Origin: Copromyces sp. CBS 386.78
Taxonomy: Eukaryota > Ascomycota > Sordariomycetes > Sordariales > Sordariaceae
Length of the DNA stretch: 64,000 nucleotides
Assembly: GCA_030685235.1 (NCBI GenBank)
Contig: MU839114.1
Span: forward strand, 248,001-312,000
Direction: 5' to 3'
In this document: positions 1 to 11,036 of the stretch, in pieces
Numbering within the stretch: the stretch's first letter is position 1
Layout of the letters: the number at the start of each line of letters is the position of its first letter
Notes under the pieces: model-generated
What the model was told of the DNA's origin: nothing
Database searches by the model: none
The model's input: the letters and a program-made list of their open reading frames with translations, nothing else
Position numbers and translations under genes: made by a program

Positions 1-1
1 C

Positions 2-979
2 TACGGCCAAAGTCCACTCATCGCCGCTCAGGCGTCCATGCTTCCCGAGGGCGATCAACCCACCCACGTGGTTGGCTCTCAGGGACGCCGTGGCATTCTC
101 CCTAGCGCCCCGGGAAAGCCCGCTGCGCCGGCTGCCGGCAGCGCGTCTGCGAAGAACCAAATTCCCCAGAAGGATGCCGATGGCAAGTTCCCTTGCCCGC
201 ACTGCACAAAAACCTACCTCCATGCCAAGCATCTCAAGAGGCATCTACTCCGCCGTAAGTTCATCCCCCAAGCCTTTCTTCTAGTCACTAGGGGGTTCAG
301 CATTCTGACAGAGTTGAGCAGACACCGGCGACCGCCCTTATATGTGTGTCTTGTGCCGTGATACCTTCTCGAGAAGTGATATTTTGAAGCGCCATTTCAT
401 CAAGTGCTCCGTTCGTCGCGGTAACCCTACTGGCGCCAGCCATTTGTCGCATCCTCAGGCCCACGTGAAGAAGAATGCGCAAGCCCAACAAAAGGCCATG
501 GGTGAGGGTGGTGATCTGAACCACATGAACGGTATGGGCAACATGACCGCTGACGGCATGGTCCACCCCTTTGGTCTCATCCCCACCTCTGATAGCATGA
601 ACAACATGGGCAACAACCAGGATCAACTGTCAAGATCCAGCAGCATCAATAGGATTGATGACCAGAACCGCGACAGGAGAAGCATGACTGCTTCCGCTAT
701 GGGTGGAACCACTCGCGGAGGCAGCTTCGACCAGACTTACAACGGTCAGGAAGTTAACAGCAACATGACCGCCAACATCAACCCCCAGCTTGCCAACTAC
801 AGCATGCCCCAGCAGCAGAACGGCATGCAAATGTTTGGTGGATCAGGCGGTACCGATTGGTCCCAGATGTTCCAGAATGGTGCGCAACCTCATACCCATT
901 TCAAATTTCGTCCTACATAATATGTGTCCTGATCTAATGGTGTGGTTCAGGTCCCGAACGCAATCAAACCCGCGCTTAG
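2..979 (+). CDS. C2H2/C2HC zinc-finger transcription factor, 5'-truncated by window edge
   Basis: The frame is open from base 2. Exons are 2..254, 322..879 and 951..979, with GT-AG introns of 67 and 71 bp. Splicing the first intron joins a finger of the form C-x2-C-x12-H-x3-H, containing TYLHAKHLKRH, through the linker HTGDRPY to a second finger, CVLCRDTFSRSDILKRHFIKC, whose last ligand is Cys (C2HC). A basic stretch and a Met/Asn/Gln-rich tail follow, as is common in fungal activators. The finger pair resembles developmental regulators of the NsdC type. That is a family impression, not a proof of orthology. A nuclear DNA-binding role is inferred. The spliced frame stops at TAG 977-979, but the same frame then runs for 30 coding-like codons to TGA 1070-1072, so the true C terminus is uncertain (see findings). 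The start lies upstream of the window. Confidence 0.85.
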
Positions 980-2451
980 GAAACGCCGGTCAAGAATGAA
1001 GAAGCGCAGTGGGAGTATCAGACGACAACCGAGCCGATCCGCCGCACCCCCTCATCCCCGCTGTCGGAGTGAACTGGCTAGCCAAAAACCTCATCAACAA
1101 AAAATACCAAAAATCAACAAAATCCTTTAGTTACCTGGCCAGATCCCTCCGGCACCGCCATGAAATCCGATCGACTAGCATTATAAAGCTGCGTTTTCGG
1201 GTCCGATAATATCCGCGAGCGTTGCTCGCATTACAAACCAGTCCCCATGAATCCTCACGTTTTGCGTATTGGATGTCATACGTTAGCGTTGTTGCGGCGT
1301 GTGCTGATTAGTCATGTGCTTTTCACCGTCGCCCTACAAGCTAATACTCTTCAGGTCTCGAGATCGATGGTGGTTTGGAGCCCTGATGGGTAAGGTCCCT
1401 GAGGCGTTGCTTGGACTCTTTCCAAACGTCTCTTTGAGTCGCGGAAAGTTGACGAGCCTGGCCTTGCGGACCTAAGCGTGTTGTGAGTGGGAGGACCAGA
1501 CTGGAGTTTGAGAGGCACGGCGAAATGATATATACCTGTTCGGTATATGTACAAGCCTCTGGCATGAAGAGAAGAAAAAAAAAATGAAGTGAATACCAAA
1601 ACATCCCAGGACCGCCTCTTGTGTACATCAAATCCATGGACTCGATTGTGTGGCCAAAATATCATTACCTGCTTTTTCTGGATGAACTGGATCGATCAAC
1701 TCAACGACTTCGCATCATGTTTGACATTCCCGGTCCCTTGGCTCCTGGCGCTGTTCCGGCATTGACCCTCAGTTCGATGTTTCCGGATCCCAGTTGCCGT
1801 TGATCTCAGATACGCAACTGAAAATACCGCGGGGCTTCCTCACTTTGACAATAGGGTTGACGCCGCAGTGACGAATGGATGGGGTCCGGATCGTTCACCC
1901 AAAGTCACCACTGAACGTCTGGGTTTTCGCCCGCCGGAGACTATACTGGATGATCAGCGAGAGGGAGTCAGCAATCCTTCTCATACGCGAAGGACGTCGA
2001 GCACGACACAAATTCTTGGTTGGATGACTGGTGAATGCAGCCTTTCAGGTCGCTGTCCGGATTCGTTTGGGCTCACTTGGGCCATGTGGAAACCAATCAG
2101 ACGACGGCATCATCTTGATTCAACACCAAGCAATCCTCCTGGTTCTCAAACAAGGCCTCATCGACAGATGCAAAATGCCAGTTGGTCGATATATCATGTT
2201 CGGGATTTTAGTGGCGGTTTACCACCAATGGAGGATCTGGGTCCGATAATTGTGTCTCTTCGAGAGAAAGCATTCAGTGATTGGTCGGAATCATTACCGG
2301 AGGGACTTCACGGAATTAGGGGTTCATTCACTGGGTACTATGCAACTCTTCGGACAAACGGCAAGTTACGAGGTAGGGGGCGAGTTGAGCCGTCAGATAT
2401 CACCCAACGCTTTCGCTTCGATCATGCGGTTGGATTTAAAGGGACAGAAAA

Positions 2452-2452
2452 A

Positions 2453-2487
<35 letters not shown>
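2452..2487. repeat. GA dinucleotide microsatellite
   Basis: A nearly pure (GA)n tract with one interruption by AAA, inside a gene-free region. It forces low-complexity Arg/Glu runs in the overlapping open frames, which is one reason those frames are not called genes. Confidence 0.9.
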
Positions 2488-4332
2488 CGGGGACGGCAGC
2501 TGACGTTCGTTCATGCACCAAAATACGTTTCCGACACGAGAGAGCGAGCAGTTTTATGCATCAATGGCGCCATCTCTTTGTTTTTTTTGGGTTGTGTTTT
2601 CTCACTTTTACATTCGTTTTCACATCGTTTTGGCTTATTGGATTTTTGGCTTCTTTACTGCATCAATCATGAGCACGGGGGGCTCGGAGGGGTTATTGTG
2701 TTGTGTTGTATTTGCAAAAGGAACTGATAGATTTCTGTTTTTCTGTTTAAATTTTCTTTGACAGTTTGCATTTTAGAAGAGAAGAGAGAAGACAAGGCTC
2801 TCCCACCACCCACAATGGCAGGCACACAAAATGGCAAGTTATAGACAGGCACAGGACAAAAGAAGAATGGGGAAAAAGAAAAACGGAACAACAGGAGGGC
2901 TGGGCAAAGCAAGGGGAGGCAACAACGGCATTTGAAAGGGTACGGTTCACATACACGTACGTCCTCTCCATCAAACGCATGGTTTTTGGGCGTCGTCGTT
3001 CCATTTTTCAACATTCATCATGCAATACACCTCTGTTGAGTACACGATAAACAGATTGGCTCTGTTGCAATGATGACGGTCTTCGGTCTTTCGGTCTTTA
3101 CATGGTGACGGTCACCCGGTGTCTTTTGGGCTGGTTTAAGGGAAGAGTTATACAAAAAAAAGAAATGGGAGGGAAAAGGGGGAAGGGGGGGTGGAAAAGG
3201 TGATGAATGAACAGGTGAATGTGGTGAACAACTTTTGTAAAGGAAAGGATAGGGGTGTTGAATGTACCATCACAGACAGGTTGTTTGGTTGAGTCTATAG
3301 TTGAGAGTTATATGCTAGGTTGAGTGGTGAAATTTGAGAATGGAAGCCAAGTGTTGATGCAGGTATGCCTGGAAGAAACGTTGAACAGTGACTGTGATGA
3401 GGAGACATTCTCTGAACCTTTTCGAGGCCACATGGTTTGGCTACGATGTTATCCTTCACTACAGGATCCATTGCTGAACTTGACCGACATCTGATGAGGA
3501 AACGTGTCTGCCGTCGAAGTTCAGCGGCCCCCAGATATTCACCAGAGAGCTCGTTAGTATCATTGTAGGTAGGCCATGCCAGGAAGTTGATCATCCACAC
3601 CGTTGGCCATTTCCCCAAGTAATGATCACACAGCTGAACGGCCACATGAACGGTAACGAGATGAGACAAAAACAGCCTACTAGTAACCCAGTTAGTAACA
3701 TTCACCGTCAGCCCACTTCCTCATCATACTCCCCGTTCTTCCATCCCATCCAAGAAGCATTGTTAAGTTCCACTTTCCCGTTCTAGCGGAGCGTGTCGTT
3801 GAATTAAGCATAACTGAACCGACTGAACCCCACAAGCGGAAATCAGCCATCTAAACGGACCGGGTCCAGATCAGACGGAAAGAAGAGACTCTTCCCTTCC
3901 GTTCTGCTCTTTGTTTTCTCACTTCCGAGTCAGCTTAAGTCTAGTAGGTAGACATTACAGAGCCTCGTAACAGATGACACAGCAAAGGGGGAAACTAACC
4001 CAAGGTACGTACCTCTAGTAACTCAACCACTGTACATATACCGACGTCGGGCGGGGAAGGAGCGAGACAGACATGCCAGGCTACATGTGGAAAGGCGGGT
4101 CATTAAGCTCAAATCAACAAGATGGAATAGGAACAACCTAGAGGTAACCTTCCGATCTACAGAAGGATCCAATTGTGAAAATTTGGTGAAGAGACACTCA
4201 ACAAGGAAGGAAGGAAGAAACGGTCAGTGGCTACTTGAGGTACACCCAGTAGGTACCTTAAGTACCTTAAGTGAGTAAGTGTCCTAACCGCGTGAAAGTG
4301 ACCCGTTCGACTGATTACTAGGTAACCATGTC

Positions 4333-4373
4333 TACCTACCTACCTACCTACCTACCTACCTACCTACCTACCT
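4333..4373. repeat. TACC tetranucleotide array
   Basis: About ten perfect copies of TACC in a row. The complementary TAGG type recurs at about 51058-51079, so this is a genome-typical microsatellite family and not a locus-specific structure. Confidence 0.9.
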
Positions 4374-5177
4374 TTACCGCCCCGGGGCCGCGGATCTCGC
4401 GTGGATAGGGTTGATTGGGGTTCAATTCCTTTCCACGTCTCTTATTCATTTGATAAAATACTTGTACTTTCCGCGCCTGTTCATGGGTGTGTGTGTGTGC
4501 ATGCATGTGGTTCTAGTATCAGCTGTGTAGCTCTGTAGCGGTGTGGTACCGAATTAGCTGGATAAGCTGTGTATAGTTGTCAGTTGGACGGTAAAATGAC
4601 TAGATACAGGTTGTGGCAGGATTCGATTGTTGAAAAATAAGTGAGGTAAATGGGCTGAAGGGGACGGAAACGAAGCAAGAGGTGGAGGGGGGTTGAGTAT
4701 ATACGAGTGCATGGTGGGTGCATGGACGGCGTGGATAGGTAGATGGCTGGCATTCAGGTTCTCATAAAATTGGCTTGCTTCTGTATCTTCCTGACTGTGA
4801 CAGGTGTTGCTGTTCTGTTCCTGTTGCTGCTGTTCCTGCTTCTGCTGCTATTCCTGGCGCCGTTGTTGCCATGTGAGGCCTGAGCTGAACTGACTTCCGG
4901 TTCTTGTTCCGACTGTTGATCATCCCATGCTGGTGGAGGATGATATTATGTCCTGTTACCCATCTTCAACATCTCCAATCTCTTCCCAACCCGCGACACA
5001 ACTGGTCCGGTTGATTCCCCGCCCTCTCTCTGCCCCTTGGCCTTTCTTTTCTCTTCCAAGTCCGACACCCAGAAAAGAAAATACCCATCGTTCTGTTGTG
5101 ATAGAGACATCAACCAACTGGTCCTCTCTTCGCATCACCATCACCGTCACTCCGATCTCGCTCTCAGAAAAAAGAGC

Positions 5178-5583
5178 TCACTTCTCGCTCCCGATGACCT
5201 TCTCAACCTCCTTCTCGACTTCGATAATCCGAGGCTTGAACCTCTCCAGCGCCTTGCGATCCTCTTCAGTGGGAGTATAGCCGAGCTTTTCTTCGGCCTT
5301 GTCAGACAGCTTGAGCCCAATGAGACCCCACAAAGTGAAGGCGATGCCGACGCCGAGGCGGGCGCGTGGGGAGAGCTTGCGGTAGGTTCTGTGCTTTGTT
5401 AGAGTTCAATATGTTTGAAATTTTGGCAAGAGAGTCGTCGAAGTTGCTTGGATGGCATCAGGTAGGTTGAATGGTGCTTTGGACAGAACATGTGAGTGGT
5501 GTGAGTGATGGACAGGGAGCCGACGGGCAACGAGTTTCTGTGACAGGGATGGGAATCCGAGAGGGCACTCACTGGAGAACCAT
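5178..5583 (-). CDS. Small single-pass membrane protein, 73 aa, with an 11-nt first exon
   Basis: Two exons on the minus strand: 5573..5583 (ATG plus 8 nt) and 5178..5388, joined over a 184-bp intron with donor GTGAGT and acceptor CAG. The spliced frame is 222 nt including TGA. The product starts MVLQTYRKLSPRARLG, has one hydrophobic segment at about residues 15-31 (VGIAFTLWGLIGL core) and ends in a charged helix rich in Glu/Lys (KALERF, EVEKEVEK). A basic N terminus followed by one membrane span and a soluble amphipathic tail suits a mitochondrial inner-membrane or ER micro-protein. The fold type is seen; the location is inferred. In-frame stops upstream of exon 2 exclude an unspliced start. 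Function is unknown. It is too short for ordinary ORF-length cut-offs. Confidence 0.75.
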
Positions 5584-6155
5584 GATGCTAGGCAATGACT
5601 GGAATGAGAAAGACCTGACGGGCGGAATTGTGAGATTTGACAGTCAACGGCCTCGGGGTGAAGAGAGAGCGTTGACCTTGTGTCGTTCGATGAAAGTTGT
5701 CATTGGTAGGAATAGCGTCAAGGTAACTTAAAGTAAACGCAACTTTGCATTATGGTTGGCCAGAAAAGCCATTGGACATGAAGTTATAGTCAAGTTTAAC
5801 CATGTTTATACTAGCGTAGACAGTTAGCGGTTGCCACCGAGCTTGCCGCCAATTCATCCGGCAATTCGCTGTCCTGACCGATCTAATGGGACCAATGAGG
5901 AATCCGTTGGCGGCATGAACGGGGACCAAGCTCGGACCCACCTAAATTTTGCGGTTCAGAGGCCGTGGAGCGAGTCCCGTCCCGGAGCCGCACCGCAGTC
6001 CGCAGTCCGCAACGCGCGCCTACGATTAACCACCCACTGCGACTCGGACGACGATGCATACGGAGTAGCGGGCATCGGGTTGGGACACACTTTCACCAAC
6101 AACCACCACCACCACCACCACCATCACCACCACCACACACCACAACCGTTCCGCC
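5584..6155. promoter_or_regulatory. Shared divergent promoter region with a CAC microsatellite
   Basis: This 572-bp stretch separates the divergently transcribed small membrane-protein gene and the mitochondrial ribosomal protein gene, so it must hold both promoters. A CAC/CCA trinucleotide run at about 6104-6138 lies directly before the ribosomal-protein ATG, probably in its 5' UTR. I recognise no specific operator or TATA box. Confidence 0.5.
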
Positions 6156-7025
6156 ATGGCCTCACCAGCCGCCCTCCGGCCCTCCATGGGCGCCATTATG
6201 CAGACCTGCCGCTCGGCCGCCACAGCACACAAGGTCACCGTCGCCGTGCCGGTCAGAGCGCTTTCGACCTCCGCCGCCCTCCTCAAGCGCCACAAATACC
6301 CGACCGCCCGTGTGACCCGCGACAACTCCAAGAAGCGTGGCGAGTCTGCGCTGCGCAAGTCCGGCACGCGCTGGAAGCTCTCCGTCTCCGACGAACCCCT
6401 CCCCGAGCCCGTCCCGCGCGACGAGCTGCCTCCGATCCAAGTCGACGAGAACCACGGCCTTTGGGACTTCTTCTACGACCGCGAGACCGTCGCCTTGGCG
6501 CCCATGGAGCACGCTAAGCACGGCCGCGCCTGGACCGTTTCCGAGCTGCGCAAGAAGTCGTGGGACGACCTGCACAAGCTGTGGTGGGTCTGCGTCAAGG
6601 AGCGCAACCGCATTGCGACGGCGAACTGGGAGCGCACCAAGAGCAAGTTGGGTTTCGGTACGGCTGAGGCCACCGACCGTGATCGTTGTGTAAGTGGATG
6701 AAAGCAGGAAGGAAAAAGGCCCGTTTAACGGTGTTACATTACAGCAGAGAAACTGACAATGGGTCTCTAGGTCAAGCAAACGATGCGCGGAATCAAGCAT
6801 GTGCTCACCGAGCGCTTCTATGCTTGGGAGGATGCGGTGAAGCTGGCCGAACAGGACCCGGAGATCGACCTGTCCGACCCCGAGAACCCCTACAAGCCTA
6901 GCTCATTCCTGGAGGCGGAAGAGAAGACCGAGGGCGTCGAGGCCAGCGAGGCACAACCTACCACAGAAATCGACCCTTCCACAATACCATCATCCAAGTC
7001 CCAACCCGAAGCTCTTAGGCTATAA
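6156..7025 (+). CDS. mrpl4: Mitochondrial large-ribosomal-subunit protein uL29m (MRPL4 family)
   Basis: Exons 6156..6689 and 6771..7025 are joined by an 81-bp GTAAGT..TAG intron, giving 262 residues. The N terminus is rich in Ala/Ser/Arg with no acidic residue for about 45 positions, as in a mitochondrial presequence. The central block WDFFYDRETVALAPMEHAKHGRAW, followed by TVSELRKKSWDDLHKLWWVC and VKERNR, is the diagnostic L29 region of fungal MRPL4. The L29 domain binds 23S-type rRNA near the exit tunnel of the mitochondrial 54S subunit (family knowledge). The length agrees with the fungal family. The C-terminal 50 residues are acidic and low in conservation. It is head-to-head with the small membrane-protein gene. 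Confidence 0.93.
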
Positions 7026-8555
7026 GCCGGGAAGCGGTTCGGAGAAGGAGCCTATGAACTAGGCGGGCCGGTCGTGAAGCTGCCCTCGCGGTAAGAGGGA
7101 CGAGGGGAAACAGCCACGAATACCCGTTTCCAAAAACAAACCACCACATATTGCAACCAATCTGTATCGATAGTGTAACGAGCATCATATGTGTTCACTG
7201 TACAACAGCCCAAATTCAACCGGACAGGCCACGTTCCAAAGAGGAAAAGGACATGGCCTGGGAGATTTTTCAAAAAGGAAGCCAAGGAAAAAAGCCCCAT
7301 GGGGTTCATGGGATATGGGGTGTCCAATGAATGGATTAGGCGGTCCCTGGTGAATAGTGATGGGCTGAACAGCCGAGATCCGGGGTGCGTGAATCTCTGT
7401 ATACCAACATCTCGCTTAGGATCTGTCTAGATTTCCATGGTAGCTGGGGAGATCATCATCGGCGCCAACCTGCAACAGGCGAGGTCAGGAGGAAGGGCAA
7501 TGACAGGCAGTGGTAGGATAGACGAGACAAGCTTGTCTCAAGGTCCAATTTTCGATACAACAATGGTCGAGAGTGGTATATCAGATATATATAGGTAAGG
7601 TATTTTGGCGATTCAATTATCATTGCGGGACCAAGATGAAGCAAAGCCACTGCAGGGTTACTCCAGCAAATGAATGGTCTTTAATGTGCTGTCTCTGGTT
7701 GTTGTCCTGGGCCTGGACATCAAATCATAGCGAGACAGAAGTCCCACCAGGGGACATTAGGGGGGGACATTACCGACCGTCTCCTTGGCTCCGGTCTAGC
7801 TCAAAGAAGCTCAAAGCGGGGTCCCGTTCCCGCCCCTCATTCTAAGACTCCCCCCACTTACCACGACGGTGACGATCCGCTACCACTGGCTGGCAGCAAG
7901 CCTGGACTAGGAGAGACCGCCTAGACTTAGGTGACCGCCTACCATGCCCCCTACTTTCATCAGAAAGTTGTCTGTTGCCTCTCAATGGCTTTGAATGGTT
8001 GAGGTTTGACTATGATCAAATGGATGGACAAGAGATGAACAAGACGGGACCTGGACCCATGCCTGACAGCTACCTGCACCTGCACACCGTACCTGCAACA
8101 GGTGGGAGCTGCTGTTCGGCAGGCTGTGCAGGCGGTGCCAGCGATGCAGCGTGCAGTGGCAGCCCAGTGCGGCCCCAGTCCGTCAGCGTCCCCAACAGTG
8201 TCCGGGGCGAACGTGACCGACGCCGCCTCCTGTCAGTTGTCCAGTCCCCGTCCCGCCCGTCATCTATCGTCTCCCAGGTCGTGTCTCTGGCTACAATCCA
8301 CAGCAGGCGACTCCCATTTTAGTACAAGTGATCCGCCTTCGACTTCGTTCTTCCCGTCCCATCCATTCTTCTTGTTCTGCTTCTTCCATTCTCCGTGTGT
8401 TTGCTATATACCAACCTACCTACCTTTACTCTCACCAACCCCGCCACCCCCCTCTAATCCAAACAAGCTTCCTACCTGTAGCTTGTTGTTGCTTGTAGCT
8501 TGCAGACCGCAAGACCGACTCCTTTCAAACAGCTAATACTATCAACACCACAACC
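7026..8555. other. Intergenic region and probable gdi1 promoter/leader
   Basis: No coding frame is supported. The last 250 bp before the GDI start are strongly C/T-rich with several CCTACC-type boxes (8340-8475), as in Sordariaceae promoters and leaders. Short open frames at 7975-8536 lack coding character and are read as leader sequence. Confidence 0.5.
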
Positions 8556-10210
8556 ATGGCCGACGAGATCGCCAAGGAGTACGATGTCATTGTGCTGGGC
8601 ACTGGCTTGACCGAATGTATCCTCTCGGGTGTTCTCAGTGTCAAGGGAAAGAAGGTCCTCCATATCGACCGCAACGACCACTACGGCGGGTTCGTACTTC
8701 CCCCATTCAACCCCCTATCGAACTGCGATGGAAACCCAAGCTAACACGGCTTCTTGCGCAGTGAGGCGGCGTCCGTTAACCTCGAGACGCTCTTCAAGAA
8801 GTATGGCAACTATGCCGCGGGCACCGAGCCTTGGAAGCAATACGGTCGCCCCAACGACTGGAACATCGACCTTGTCCCCAAGTTCCTCATGTCCTCTGGC
8901 GAGCTCACCAACATTCTCGTTTCCACCGACGTCACCCGTTACCTCGAGTTCAGGCAAGTTGCCGGCAGCTACGTACAGCAGGGTGCTGGTTCCAAGGCCA
9001 CCATCGCCAAGGTCCCCTCAGATGCCGCCGAAGCTTTGCGCTCGCCCCTCATGGGCATCTTCGAAAAGCGCCGCATGAAGAGCTTCATCGAGTGGGTTGG
9101 CGAGTTCGACCCCAAGGACACGGCCACGCACAAGGGTAGGTTTCGGCCAGATACGCTTTGCTTTCATTTCCGTTCACGGGCGCTAACCATGGGCGCTTCC
9201 AGGCCTCGACATGAACACCTGCACCATGAAGGAGGTCTTTGACAAGTTCAGCCTCGAGACCGGCACCAAGGACTTCGTCGGCCACGCCATGGCTCTGTAC
9301 CTCAACGACAACTACCTCGATACCCCTGGCGCCGCCCCTGAGACCATCGAGCGCATCCGCCTCTATGGCCAGTCCGTCGCCCGCTACGGCAAGTCGCCAT
9401 ACATCTACCCTCTCTACGGCCTCGGCGAGCTTCCCCAGGGCTTTGCCCGTCTCTCCGCCATCTACGGCGGTACCTACATGCTCAACACCAACGTCGACGA
9501 GTTCGTCTACGAGAACGGCAAGGCCGTCGGCATCAAGGCCACCATGACCGGTGTCGAGCAGATGAATTTTGAGACCCGCGCCAAGATGATCCTCGGCGAC
9601 CCCAGCTACTTCCCCGACAAGGTCAAGGTTGTTGGCCACGTCCTCCGCGCCATCTGCATTCTCAAGCACCCGCTTGCTAGCACCAACGATGCCGATTCGT
9701 GCCAGTTGATCATTCCCCAGTCCCAGGTTGGCCGCAAGAACGGTAAGTTTGCGCCTTTGCCTGAACTTGAAGATCGAAAGCAGCGTACTAAACGAATTAT
9801 CCAGATATCTACGTCGCTTGCGTTTCCTCTGCGCACAACGTCTGCCCCAAGGGCTACTGGATCGCCATCGTCTCGACCATCGCCGAGACCTCTGCGAACC
9901 ACCACCTCGAGCTCGCCCCTGGTATCGAGTGCCTCGGCAAGATCGAGGAGCAGTTCATGGTACGTTTTCTCTTCTCAAAGCCAGTGGGCATTCAAATGCT
10001 AACAATTTCCCAAAACAGGGTCCCCCCATTCCCCTCTACGAGCCCCTCGAGGACGGCCGCAATGACAACATCTTCATCTCCAAGAGCTATGACGCCACCA
10101 GCCACTTTGAGACCTCGACAGAGGACGTCAAGGACATCTACCGCCGGTGCGCGGGTGAGGAGCTTGTTGTTGAAGGTCTTAGGGAGGGTATCCAGATGTC
10201 GAAGGAGTAA
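8556..10210 (+). CDS. gdi1: Rab GDP-dissociation inhibitor (secretory pathway GDI)
   Basis: Five exons (8556..8689, 8762..9135, 9203..9742, 9805..9959, 10019..10210) give 464 residues, the usual size of GDI. The N terminus [17 protein letters not shown] is the GDI/REP dinucleotide-fold signature, followed by [15 protein letters not shown]. The block [25 protein letters not shown] is the Rab-binding platform region. The long third exon carries the mobile-effector region. GDI extracts prenylated GDP-bound Rab proteins from membranes and returns them to donor compartments; it acts in the cytosol and is normally essential. All five introns-exon joins keep frame. The first intron falls in the Gly codon of HYGG. 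Confidence 0.96.
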
Positions 10211-11036
10211 ATTTGGAACTTCACTTAACTGGGAACAACTGGAAATTCAGGATGGATGGATGGGAGGAATGACTACTACTACAGGCCACAAGATGGATAG
10301 GGTATACTACAACAATACATAATTTCAAATGGTTCTTTCACACTCATGATGGTTACTCTGCTCCAATTTCACCAACCAACTTTCACGGATATGTGGTTTG
10401 ACAGTGGGGAGATTACATCCTCATATTGTGATATTTAAAATGGTTGTCATGGGAAAACTTCCGTGGGTCAGAGAGAGAGAGAGAGAGAGATGTAGAGCGA
10501 TAAATAAGATAATCTCACTGGTAATCAAAGGGAAATGTCGTCCCTGGTGTGCACAGTGAATAATGACACCGTGGAGATATTGGATATGGAATTTGGATGT
10601 GGATAACCTCCAGGTAGCCCCTGAGTTCAGTTCAGGTCTTGTGAACATCGTGTCCAAATAAGATGGTATGTTCTGGCCAACATTATTCCTTTTTCAGAGC
10701 CCCGTAACAAGACAAACACAGCAAGGTGTATCGTACATGAACATGGCAGGCAACACGCAATAACCAACAGACAAGCTGCAGTCCACATCTGCCATCAGAA
10801 CACACACATATGTAGGTAGTATGTATGGTTATTGTTGACATCCTTTTTTTATTTCCCATTTTGCCCAAGAACGCCGCGAGATGGTAGTAGTTAGTCTACG
10901 TTATAAACATGAAAAAAACCAAATGACGCAGATATATGGAATCATTTCCCCGGAAACAGTAGAGAACACAACCGCCAAAAGATGAGAAGATGAGACTAGA
11001 CACCCCAAGACACGACACGACCAAACATGGATCCAA
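10211..11036. other. Convergent 3' region between gdi1 and nog1
   Basis: The two flanking genes converge here. It holds their 3' UTRs and a perfect 20-bp GA repeat at 10471-10490. No coding frame is supported. Confidence 0.6.

Larger units (their letters stand above)
1073..5177. other. Gene-free stretch of about 4.1 kb
   Basis: No reading frame here has coding character. The open frames found are short, overlap one another or run through simple repeats. The stretch holds a GA microsatellite (about 2452-2487), a TACC array (4333-4373), a short GT run near 4490, and the twice-repeated box TACCTTAAG near 4255-4271. It separates the 3' end of the zinc-finger gene from the 3' end of the small membrane-protein gene, so it probably contains 3' UTRs or non-coding transcripts. 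I could not define any. Confidence 0.6.

Noticed and set aside
1868..2503. A 211-codon open frame in the first gene-free stretch
   Set aside because: Ends in a GA microsatellite that forces an Arg/Glu run; no motif, and another frame of similar length overlaps it.
4410..4435. GGTTCAATTCC resembling a tRNA T-arm
   Set aside because: The flanking bases do not pair and no D-arm is found upstream.
6104..6138. Poly-His tract in an open frame
   Set aside because: It is a CAC microsatellite in the leader of the mitochondrial ribosomal protein gene; the frame does not match that gene.
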